Under the pieces are notes generated by a model that worked only from the letters and a program-made list of their open reading frames with translations, was not told where the DNA came from and made no database searches. DNA of 64,000 nucleotides, from assembly GCA_028752905.1 (NCBI GenBank), contig JAQNBH010000004.1, positions 667,385 through 731,384 of the forward strand, in the 5' to 3' direction. This DNA comes from Cladorhizidae sp. MBARI D1340-BT2 (Eukaryota > Porifera > Demospongiae > Poecilosclerida > Cladorhizidae). Positions 11,313 through 20,527 of the stretch are shown here, piece by piece. Made by a program: the position numbers and the translations under genes. The first letter of the stretch is position 1. Every line of letters begins with the position of its first letter.

Positions 11313-12595
11313 ACCATATAGACATGTATACTAGCTTATAAACCAGAGTTGACCAGTGTGAGCTTCTAAGAGAGCATGTTGCTTATAGCTTATAAACAGA
11401 GTGGACCAGTGTGAGCTTATAAGAGAGCATGTTGCTTATAGCTTATAAACAGAGTTGACCAGTGTGAGCTTCTAAGAGAGCATGTGCTTATAGCTTATAA
11501 ACAGAGTGGACCAGTGTGAGCTTATAAGAGAGCATGTTGCTTATAGCTTATAAACAGAGTTGACCAGTGTGAGCTTCTAAGAGAGCATGTTGCTTATAGC
11601 TTATAAACCAGAGTTGACCAGTGTGAGCTTCTAAGAGAGCATGTGCTTATAGCTTATAAACAGAGTGGACCAGTGTGAGCTTATAAGAGAGCATGTTGCT
11701 TATAGCTTATAAACAGAGTTGACCAGTGTGAGCTTATAAGAGAGCATGTTGCTTATAGCTTATAAACAGAGTTGACCAGTGTGAGCTTATAAGAGAGCAT
11801 GTGCTTATAGCTTATAAACCAGAGTTGACCAGTGTGAGCTTATAAGAGAGCATGTGCTTATAGCTTATAAACAGAGTGGACCAGTGTGAGCTTCTAAGAG
11901 AGCATGTTGCTTATACAGTAGCTTATAAACCAGAGTTGACCAGTGTGAGCTTATAAGAGAGCAGGTTGCTTATAGCTTATAAACAGAGTTGACCAGTGTG
12001 AGCTTCTAAGAGAGCATGTTGCTTATAGCTTATAAACCAGAGTGGACCAGTGTGAGCTTATAAGAGAGCAAGTGCTTATAGCTTATAAACCAGAGTTGAC
12101 CAGTGTGAGCTTATAAGAGAGCATGTTGCTTATAGCTTATAAACAGAGTTGACCAGTGTGAGCTTCTAAGAGAGCATGTTGCTTATACAGTAGCTTATAA
12201 ACCAGAGTTGACCAGTGTGAGCTTATAAGAGAGCAGGTTGCTTATAGCTTATAAACAGAGTTGACCAGTGTGAGCTTATAAGAGAGCATGTTGCTTATAG
12301 CTTATAAACCAGAGTGGACCAGTGTGAGCTTCTAAGAGAGCAAGTGCTTATAGCTTATAAACCAGAGTGGACCAGTGTGAGCTTCTAAGAGAGCATGTGC
12401 TTATAGCTTCTAAACCAGAGTTGACCAGTGTGGACTTATAAGATAAACCAGAGTGGACCAGTGTGAGCTTATAAGATATAAGAGAGCATGTGCTTATAGC
12501 TTATAAACCAGAGTGGACCAGTGTGGGCTTATAAGAGAGCATGTGCTTATAGCTTATAAACCAGAGTGGACCAGTGTGGATTTATAAGAGGCTTC
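11313..12595. repeat. ~53-bp GCTTATAAAC minisatellite
   Basis: About 23 units of 51-60 bp carry GCTTATAAAC, CAGAGTTGACCAGTGTGAGC and AAGAGAGCATGT. Alternating GTTGACC/GTGGACC and CTTCTAAG/CTTATAAG variants form sub-patterns. The array ends about 75 bp before the acceptor site of the PTB exon, so it is probably in an intron or upstream of the gene. Confidence 0.95.
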
Positions 12596-12666
12596 AGGCT
12601 TCAGGTGTGTGTATAAGTGATGCCTATGATAATAAACAACTTTTCTTCCCTCTCTGTTTCCTCTAG

Positions 12667-12973
12667 ATTCTGTCTGGCCTGTGTACATCTTGCACGAGGC
12701 GGTTGGCCACAAGTATGGCATCATTGGCCAACATATTCTAGCTCTCCGCAGTGGAGTCCCCGACGTCTCGATGGGAAAACTAGTCATCATCAGTCCAGCA
12801 GACCACAACCATCCTGTGGTGACATGGGACAGTGACAAGATGCGGAGGACTGGAAAGACGGGACATCTGGTTTTCATCGAGATTGGCCGGAAGTGTGAAG
12901 CGGGACCCGGATTGGTGTGGATGTACGTCGGCTATCAGAACGATGCCCAAGCTCTGCGGGAGACCCTTCACAA
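12667..12973 (+). CDS. IRS-like docking protein, PTB-domain exon
   Basis: This is an internal exon of an animal signalling adaptor. A pyrimidine-rich tract ending CTCTAG precedes it. It is open for about 102 codons (SVWPVYILHEAVGHKYG...) and ends at a GTGAGT donor (12974), in the middle of a codon. The C-terminal half, HLVFIEIGRKCEAGPGLVWM (near 12867-12926) followed by a DAQALRETLHK helix, matches the last strands and helix of IRS-type phosphotyrosine-binding domains. It includes the conserved GR near the phosphotyrosine pocket. In the known family this domain binds NPxY motifs of receptor tyrosine kinases at the membrane. The exon enters in phase 1. A PH domain, expected upstream, is not found in the window. 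DOK or FRS families share this fold, but the YxxM-rich tail downstream favours IRS. Confidence 0.75.
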
Positions 12974-13079
12974 GTGAGTGGTAATTTGTGTGTAGAGGCA
13001 GTAGGAAATGAATATATCCTAGCAAGACACATTGTGTGCCGTGCTAGAGCTGGGGTGCTGCCTGCCTCGCACATCACAT

Positions 13080-14112
13080 TGTGTGACTGTCCGGCAGCCG
13101 TGTGTGCCCCCCTAGAGCTGGGCTGCTGCATGTGACTATCCGGCAGCCTTGTGTGCCCCCCTAGAGCTGGGCTGCTGCATGTGACTATCCGGCAGCCTTG
13201 TGTGCCCCCCTAGAGCTGGGCTGCTGCATGTGACTATCCGGCAGCCTTGTGTGCCCCCCTAGAGCTGGGCTGCTGCATGTGACTATCCGGCAGCCGTGTG
13301 TGCCCCCCTAGAGCTGGGCTGCTGCATGTGACTATCCGGCAGCCTTGTGTGCCCCCCTAGAACTGGGCTGCTGCATGTGACTATCCGGCAGCCTTGTGTG
13401 CCCCCCTAGAGCTGGGCTGCTGCATGTGACTATCCGGCAGCCGTGTGTGCCCCCCTAGAGCTGGGCTGCTGCATGTGACTATCCGGCAGCCGTGTGTGCC
13501 CCCCTAGAGCTGGGCTGCTGCATGTGACTATCCGGCAGCCTTGTGTGCCCCCCTAGAGCTGGGCTGCTGCATGTGACTATCCGGCAGCCTTGTGTGCCCC
13601 CCTAGAGCTGGGCTGCTGCATGTGACTATCCGGCAGCCTTGTGTGCCCCCCTAGAGCTGGGCTGCTGCATGTGACTATCCGGCAGCCGTGTGTACCCCCC
13701 TAGAGCTGGGCTGCTGCATGTGACTATCCGGCAGCCTTGTGTGCCCCCCTAGAGCTGGGCTGCTGCATGTGACTATCCGGCAGCCTTGTGTGCCCCCCTA
13801 GAACTGGGCTGCTGCATGTGACTATCCGGCAGCCTTGTGTGCCCCCCTAGAGCTGGGCTGCTGCATGTGACTATCCGGCAGCCGTGTGTGCCCCCCTAGA
13901 GCTGGGCTGCTGCATGTGACTATCCGGCAGCCGTGTGTGCCTCCCTAGAGCTGGGCTGCTGCATGTGACTATCCGGCAGCCGTGTGTGCCCCCCTAGAGC
14001 TGGGCTGCTGCATGTGACTATCCGGCAGCCGTGTGTGCCCCCCCTAGCGCTGGGCTGCTGCATGTGACTATCCGGCAGCCTTGTGTGCCCCCCCCTAGAG
14101 CCGGGGTGCTGC
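13080..14112. repeat. 49-bp minisatellite in the adaptor-gene intron
   Basis: About 21 units of 49 bp contain TGTGACTATCCGGCAGCC and CCCCCCTAGAGCTGGGCTGC. Variation is mostly a G/T switch in CAGCCKTGTG. The array begins about 100 bp after the donor site at 12974 and lies between the two recognised exons on the same strand. Confidence 0.95.
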
Positions 14113-15422
14113 ATGCCTAGCATCGCACGTGGCTTTACTAAAAGTGGGGAATTGCTCTGTGAGACTTGTGATCGTACTTTTAACAAGCGCCGGGTGTACA
14201 ACTGTCAAGACAAGTCATCGGGTGAAACTGAGGGCATGTGTTGTGTAACTGGTGTCGGTTGTACAACTGTGTAGAGATGTCCCCTGACGTATTCATCATG
14301 TGATTCCGATGGGCACGTTGCACGGACCGACGTGGCTGTCGGTCATAGCCTATTTACGCTTCCATTGTCTCCGGCTTCTTCTAATCGGCTCCGAGAGCGC
14401 TAGACCTTGGTGTTAGTTCAAAACATGTTAAGGGTTGCCACGGCAGCAAAGTCAAAATATAAACCAATTGGTTTCTTGAAGTTATGGTGCGAATTGATTT
14501 ATTGTTATTGTTGATATTTGTTGATATTACCGATGTCTTTATTGGGTCCTGCACGGGATTTGATTAAGCCCCAGCATAGACTAGATGGTTGTCAAGTTGG
14601 CAGGTGTCGCCCGTACACATAACTCTTGCCTTCCATGGACACATAACTCTTGTGTGTTGCATGTGCTTGTGGGAGCTGGCTTATTGGACAAGTACCACAG
14701 TTCTATAGCAGAGAGAGGTGGGAGGAATAGGCTGGTGACCATTAAATACTATTCCTTTGTGGACCAATCCTTTTCTGGACAAATCCTTTTCTGGACAGTA
14801 CACTGTCCAGCCCCATCCCATAGGCCCCCACCCTGTAGTCATAGTCCATCCCATAATCTCTTCCTAACCAACCCATAGTCTTCACATGTCACTTGTTTAC
14901 CAGTGAAGTATCAGAGAAAGAAGATTCTTAGAGTAATATCGCTACTTAGATCATTAGACCTCATTAACACCTATTCCCGATTTGTCCACACGTTGTGAAA
15001 TGTTGTGACCTTGCATGTATTCCTCCCAATCAGGACAGGGTCCCTGCGTAGTTTTGTCCTTGCAATATTGTGTATGAGTGGGTGTGAAGTTGTTAGGATA
15101 CCCAGGGAAGGTATTTCCAAAACATGAAATGTTGCATTTGTGTGGCACATAGGCATTTAGAGTGGTCATGCTCTAAGGAAATAATTATGTGTGTATTCAT
15201 TTTAGTTCTTCCCTCTAGGGAAATGTATTTCCTTCATTCCATCCTGTAAGGACTTCGGGGCGAGGGGGGGGGGCACTTCCTTCAGCTCTAATTACACAAT
15301 TCTAAGACAAGCCTCTAAGTACACAATTCTAGGAATAGGAGGTTTCCTTCAACCTGAATACACAAACAATTCTAAAGAACACGATCCTGCATCCTTTCGT
15401 TTTCTTAGCTAAAATGTAAGTT
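14113..15422. other. Intronic sequence, possible missing exon
   Basis: I recognise no gene or repeat here. The PTB exon ends in phase 2, but the next recognised exon needs phase 1. At least one more exon is therefore expected between 12974 and 16509, and this unique stretch is the most likely place. I could not identify it. Confidence 0.45.
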
Positions 15423-16242
15423 GAGAGAGGGGGAAAGTGGATTTGCTCTAGCCTTGGTCCTACCTTTAGTCCTAAAACTAGCTCTCACTCGAGGCCTACC
15501 CATACCTTTCGCCCTCACTCGAGCCCTAGCCCTACCTTTAGTCCTCACTCGAGCCCTAGCCCTACCTTTAGTCCTCACTCGAGCCCTAGCCCTACCTTTA
15601 GCCCTAACTCGAGCCCTAGCCCTACCTTTAGTCCTCCTCGAGCCCTAGCCCTACCTTTCGAGCACTAGCCCTACTTAGCCCTAACTCGAGCCCTAGCCCT
15701 ACCTTTAGCCCTCACTTGAGCCCTAGCCCTACTTAGCCCTAACTCGAGCCCTAGCCCTACCTTTAGCCCTCACTCGAGCCCTAGCCCTACCTTTATCCCT
15801 CACTCGAGCCCTAGCCCTACCTTTAGCACTCACTCGAGCCCTAGCCCTACCTTTAGCCCTCACTCGAGCCCTAGCCCTACCTATCGAGCCCTAGCCCTAC
15901 TTAGCCCTAACTCGAGCCCTAGCTCTACCTTTAGCCCTCACTTGAGCCCTAGCCCTACTTAGCCTTAACTCGAGCCCTAGCCCTACCTTTAGCCCTCACT
16001 CGAGCCCTAGCCCTACCTTTAGCCTTCACTCGAGCCCTAGCCCTACCTTTAGCCCTCACTCGAGCCCTAGCCCTACCTTTAGCCCTCACTCGAGCCCTAG
16101 CCCTACCTTTAGCCCTCACTCGAGCCCTAGCCCTAGCCCTACCTTTAGCCCTCACTCGAGCCCTAGCCCTACCTTTAGCCTTCACTCGAGCCCTAGCCCT
16201 ACCTTTAGCCCTCACTCGAGCCCTAGCCCTACCTTTTAGCCT
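15423..16242. repeat. 30-bp CCCTAG/CTCGAG minisatellite
   Basis: About 27 units of 30 bp combine CACTCGAGCCCTAGCCCTAC with CTTTAGCCCT. A few units are shortened (for example near 15650-15680 and 15885-15905). The unit is rich in CCCTAG, the complement of a CTAGGG telomere-like hexamer. The - strand is open as an Arg/Ala/Lys-rich 10-residue repeat, which I take to be an artefact of unit length. The array lies about 270 bp before the last adaptor exon. Confidence 0.95.
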
Positions 16243-16509
16243 TGGCTCAGGCAGTGCACAACTTGTGGTTCTACTATGAAGGTGTGATCTGCTTCATTAG
16301 TTTTTGGAGGTGCCATTGCTTTGACATGCTCAGTGCAGCTCTAAAAGCATTAGCGACCTCCTCTGGTGCTAAAACATGACCACACTAAACTGTTACACTC
16401 GATGATTCATATTTCCATACCAATATTACGTAGATGGGATGAAATAATGATACTGCAGCAATGATTATTTGTATTCCAGTACCAGAATGTCAATTGTTTC
16501 TCTCCGTAG

Positions 16510-17472
16510 AATTCCAAGGAGACGGCACTCCAGTCTCCACTAATTCTCAAACTCAGAGTCTCTACAGTGTTCCTCGGTCATCCCAAGAAGCCCATCACTC
16601 CTTCCAGAAATCGTCTTCTGCTCACAGTTACCAGAACAACAACCTCGTACGAGGTAGATCTCAAGATCACGATTCTGGTTTCCACTCTGCGGAGAGGACG
16701 CCATCTATTTTGGATGGCCCTCCAGTCCGTCTCGACAAGCATCCATCAGTACGCCGAAAGCGTGACTCTGACGTGTCTGTGCGGAGCAATAGCGTTGCTT
16801 CTGCTTCTTCCCCGTATGGAAGCCTCGAACCGGAGTTATTTGAGTATGACGATAGCGAGGGTTACATTACCGGGCACATGGACGGAGATGCGGAATCGAC
16901 GCAGTCTGGTCAGCGTCAGTATGATATCGTTGGCCAGGGGCGGAGTCACTCTATTTGCTTGGCCCAGGCGCTGCCAGGTACTGACGACAACCAATACATG
17001 ATGATGATGAATCCTGCCAACACCAAAGAAGGCATGTATGTATACATGCGCTCGGCCTCTTTGGGATCCGCTCAAAATCTTCCACCATGCCAGTTCCCAT
17101 GCCGCAAGCTGGCGAAGGGGAACAGGTGACAAGTACAATATCTTGCAACACAATGGAAGGCCGACCTCACGGCAACTTGTAAATTCACAAAACTATGAAA
17201 CTCTTCCCACCATCAACGAGAGCCGACAAGGAAACCGTGAAGGGCCGAAGAACTACGAAAACCACCCAAGGCCCCAGGATTTGAAGGACATTGCTCCGAG
17301 GGTTTACCGACCGAGTTACGAGAATCATGACAGTTCCACGTTCCGGGGAAGAAGAGGGACGCACGGGAAGGAATCGTACGAGAATGTTGACACAGAACAC
17401 TATCAAAGACCACGCGATCTGATCGAGTGCAGAAACTCGAATGAAAATAACAATGTTGTGAAAAGGACATGA
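16510..17472 (+). CDS. IRS-like docking protein, C-terminal tyrosine-motif exon (frame broken)
   Basis: This appears to be the last exon of the adaptor begun at 12667. It follows a TTTCTCTCCGTAG acceptor and ends at TGA 17470-17472. The tail is Ser/Asn-rich and unstructured, as in IRS proteins. It carries YxxM motifs, YMMM at 16995-17006 and YVYM at 17037-17048, the known docking signal for PI3-kinase p85. It also has three YEN motifs further on (in NYENH, SYENH and SYENV), which fit the Grb2 SH2 consensus YxN. YDIV, YNIL and YETL are other candidate sites. The frame used from 16510 stops at 17127-17129, while the motif-rich tail to 17472 is in another frame. Between about 17080 and 17125 the third frame also reads sensibly. 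Two 1-bp losses, one by CCACC and one by GGGG, would explain this; they may be assembly errors or true damage. Confidence 0.7.
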
Positions 17473-17628
17473 AATGCAGCCGGCAATGGTTGATGGGTGA
17501 ATGATAATGCTATTCCTTACATAGATAGATACACGATCACGGACTCATGTTATCATCCTTAATTATTGCTTGATCTATCGTATGATCTTTATCCTATTTT
17601 TCCCTTTATTTTTCTTTCACCCCCCTAA

Positions 17629-17649
17629 CCCCCCCCCCCCCCCCCCCCC
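17629..17649. repeat. Poly-C tract (21 C)
   Basis: This homopolymer lies in the probable 3' UTR or just downstream of the adaptor gene. No clear AATAAA signal was seen nearby. Its exact length is likely to be unreliable in any assembly. Confidence 0.9.
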
Positions 17650-17884
17650 ATACCCTTTTACTTGCACCTTGCCCCTGGATTATTTATTTATTAATTTTTG
17701 TTTTTTTAAATGGACTTCTGATCGGCCATTATCGATACGAAACACTTGCCTATCCATGACTTGTATTCATTTCTGATATGACATTGATTATCATTATAAT
17801 TTTGAAAGGTTTTTTTCATTTAAGCATTACATATGTGTGTATGTATGTACATATTTATATCTATCTGTGTTGATTACTTCAACC

Positions 17885-18455
17885 TTGCTATGAAAAAGTA
17901 AACGGTTAAAAAAAGTAAACAGTTAAAGCTGGACATATAGAAATACAGTTATAGGGGCATCTTAGTTAGTCCAGCGGGTCCTCCTAGTTCAGCCCAACTC
18001 TCTATATATCAACCTCTATATATTGACTTCTACATATTCACTCATAAAACTTATATTATTACTGCATGTTTGGAGATACATATGAAAAAGTAAACAGTTA
18101 AAGCTGGACATATAGAAATACAGTTATAGGGGCATCTTAGTTAGTTGAAGCACAGGATCCCCCCCCCCACGTGTATAGGTCAAATCTCTCAATAGACCTC
18201 TTGACTAGCCACACACCCAACTAGGAACACCTTTTGTCCTTCTCAGAGCCAGCCCAAGCCATATATAGTTGTATATATATATAACTAGGATATATATATA
18301 ACTAGGAGGACCAGCTGGATTAACTAAGATGCCCCTATAACTGTATTTCTATATGTCCACCTTTAATTGTATATGCATCTCCAACCATGCAGTGATAATA
18401 TATTAAGTTTTATATACAGGGCTGGGCTGGCTTGTTTGATTAACTAGGAGGAACG
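17885..18455. mobile_element. Fold-back (MITE-like) repeat cluster
   Basis: Two direct copies of a segment containing GGACATATAGAAATACAG, then GGGGCATCTTAGTTAG lie at about 17900-17990 and 18085-18155. An inverted copy lies at 18298-18405. The outer ends TCCTCCTAGTT (from ~17979) and AACTAGGAGGA (to ~18452) are perfect inverted repeats. The inner arms include TTACTGCATG and its complement CATGCAGTGATAA. No coding potential or clear target duplication was found. It is probably a non-autonomous DNA element with nested copies. Confidence 0.6.
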
Positions 18456-18458
18456 GCT

Positions 18459-18728
18459 GTTGTCCACCATTGTCCACCATTGTACGACCGAATACCACCA
18501 TTGTACGACCCAATACCACCATTGTACGACCCAATACCACCATTGTACGACCCAATACCACCATTGTACGACCCAATACCACCATTGTACGACCCAATAC
18601 CACCATTGTACGACCCAATACCACCATTGTACGACCCAATACCACCATTGTACGACCCAATACCAACATTGTATGACCCAATACCACCATTGTACGACCC
18701 AATACCACCATTGTACGACCCAATACCT
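18459..18728. repeat. 21-bp minisatellite
   Basis: About 12-13 nearly perfect units of CCATTGTACGACCCAATAC plus CA. The 21-bp length keeps all frames open on both strands, giving repeated 7-residue peptides. I do not regard these as genes. Confidence 0.95.
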
Positions 18729-20125
18729 TGGGCTCTCCTTTTCTTTCCTTTTCTTTCTTTAACCATCCTCAGATACTCCAAGTTGAAATTTTTAAAATCT
18801 TGAGATTATTGGCTATGCAGCCTTGACAGCATGAAATGGCCATGTATGGGCTGCAACGCAACCCAGAGGGATAAGGGAGGGGGATGTGCCCCAACTCATG
18901 TAGAGCACAGAATCAATTTTAAGTCAAAACAAATCATGTATTTTTTTATATGCTTTCTACTGTGTGCTTTATTGTGCTCCCATGTTTATTGTAACTTAAA
19001 CAATAAACAACACACAATGAAATAGTATTACAGTAAAATATTATTGACACTACTGTCTGCAACACCGAGTCGGGGGCGGATCCGTGTAACTGAACGCTCG
19101 CGCATGCACACGAAACACTGACGCGTGACTACCCATGTTTCTCTGTTGTGTCCTAGTTGAATTGACTCCTGGTGTGTCCTCTATCTGCTCGCCACCGCTC
19201 CTACCTGCTCGCCACCGCTCTCTACCTGCCACACTGCTCTCTATCTGCTCGCCACACCGCTCTCTATCTGCTCGCCACTTGCTCATTACTTGGTAAGTTT
19301 ATCCAGCACCTTCTCTAGCAACCATTCTCTATCATGATTTGCAAATGTTGAGATGTTGAGTCCTTCAGGGTGATGGTGCTAACTCGCCAGTGTGTCTGAT
19401 GTTATTTTCAATGGTTATGGTATCATGGGGTAGCCAAAATAGCGTGGCACCAAAATAGTGTGGCGCCAAAATGTCAGGGCAAGTGTGGGTGAGTGTGAGT
19501 GAGGTTAACTTTAATTCAGCTCAGCTCAGGCCGACCACTAGCAGACCAGCCATCATAGTTGGTGTACAGCTTCTATCAGCTCTCGGTCAACTTTACAAGC
19601 TCAATAAGTGACTGAGTATTTCAAATGGCCAATGGCTCTGGCTCTAGCTAAATGAAGGTCCATGGTAACATTCGCTGAATGTGTTTATTAACAGCATGAT
19701 TGGCATGTACCACTGGACTCCTGCTGTGTGTTTTTGCCTTAGGACAGGCCTTACCTTAGGAGCTCCTTAAGACTCCTTCTGGTGCACTCTATATAAATAA
19801 CCCTGCTCTATAAATAGCCCACGAACATTGTCAAACATGTAGTGACAATGGGTGGTGGTTGGCAGGTCAGCCAATTGGCACACCACAAACTAATCAATGT
19901 GCATTTGGTTAGCAGGTTACCAATCAGCCACATCCAATATTATAGCAGTCCAAGAGACCCATTATCAGGGTCTGGTGCATTACTTGTTCCCTCATTGTTT
20001 TAACAGCTAGCTGAGTATTTACTCTAAATGTATGAGCAAAAATCCTCCTCCCATGCATCTGGTTGTGAGCTAGCCTGGGGTGACTCCTGGTGTGTGCTCA
20101 GCTGCTCTCCGACCGTTTTGTAAGC
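18729..20125. other. Non-coding sequence before the assembly gap
   Basis: The sequence is mostly unique. A short imperfect tandem of CTCTATCTGCTCGCCACCGC type lies at about 19180-19280. A similar GACTCCTGGTGTGT phrase appears at about 19163 and 20083. No gene is recognised. Confidence 0.55.
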
Positions 20126-20225
20126 NNNNNNNNNNNNNNNNNNNNNNNNNNNNNNNNNNNNNNNNNNNNNNNNNNNNNNNNNNNNNNNNNNNNNNNNNNN
20201 NNNNNNNNNNNNNNNNNNNNNNNNN
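20126..20225. other. Assembly gap (100 N)
   Basis: Exactly 100 N, the conventional length for a scaffold gap of unknown size. It falls at the left edge of the 366-bp satellite, so the true satellite length and the left junction are unknown. Confidence 0.98.
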
Positions 20226-20284
20226 ATTGTCCCAAGTCCCTCCTCTTTTTTCCTTATTCAGGGAAGAAAGAAGAAAAGAAACAA

Positions 20285-20369
20285 GGGTGGCTCGAGCTGG
20301 CCTTGAACTCTGCGCAAACCGACTTTCCGGGCCGTGCCACAGCCTGATGAGCCACCGAGCACCCACAGG
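20285..20369 (-). repeat. tRNA-like (SINE-type) promoter region of the satellite monomer
   Basis: On the - strand, TGGCTCATCAGG (20343-20354) resembles an RNA polymerase III A box. GAGTTCAAGGCC (20299-20310) resembles a B box apart from one late base. They are about 33 bp apart, as in tRNA genes and tRNA-derived SINEs. A pyrimidine-rich tail (CTTGTTTCTTTTCTTC) follows. A full cloverleaf is not convincing, so this is a SINE-like derivative and not a tRNA gene. It repeats every 366 bp. Confidence 0.5.
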
Positions 20370-20434
20370 TTATTCTCATCCATCTTCCGCCATTTAGACT
20401 CAATCAGTGTGCTTAATATTTGGTTTAATTAAAC

Positions 20435-20527
20435 TTATAAGCTGGATCCGGTGGATACAAATTGGGCACTCACATCAAAGGCTAGGGCAGGGGTGGGGCT
20501 GGGGTTCACAGCTAGAGCACTTCCAAC
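20435..20527 (-). pseudogene. Diverged Penelope-like ORF1 fragment inside the satellite monomer
   Basis: Translated on the - strand this ~90-bp stretch reads VGSALAVNPSPTPALAFD, then VSAQFVSTGSSL and a stop. ORF1 of the PLE array has VGIAPAGPITVGPSPNPALA followed by LHGSTQVVSSGSNL (residues 57-90). The DNA also aligns: GGATCC, GGATACAA, TTGGG and GGGGCTGGGG blocks are shared in the same order. The similarity is far below that between PLE units, so the fragment comes from an older or related element. It repeats in every 366-bp monomer. Confidence 0.75.

Noticed and set aside
15955..16215. Arg/Ala/Lys-rich 86-residue - strand frame
   Set aside because: It arises from the 30-bp minisatellite and runs antisense within the intron of the adaptor gene.
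18440..18803. Several ~100-residue frames at the 21-bp array
   Set aside because: The 21-bp unit keeps several frames open on both strands. None has other support.
20285..20369. A true tRNA gene in the satellite
   Set aside because: A-box and B-box-like blocks are present, but the acceptor and anticodon stems do not form a convincing cloverleaf. A SINE-like derivative fits better.
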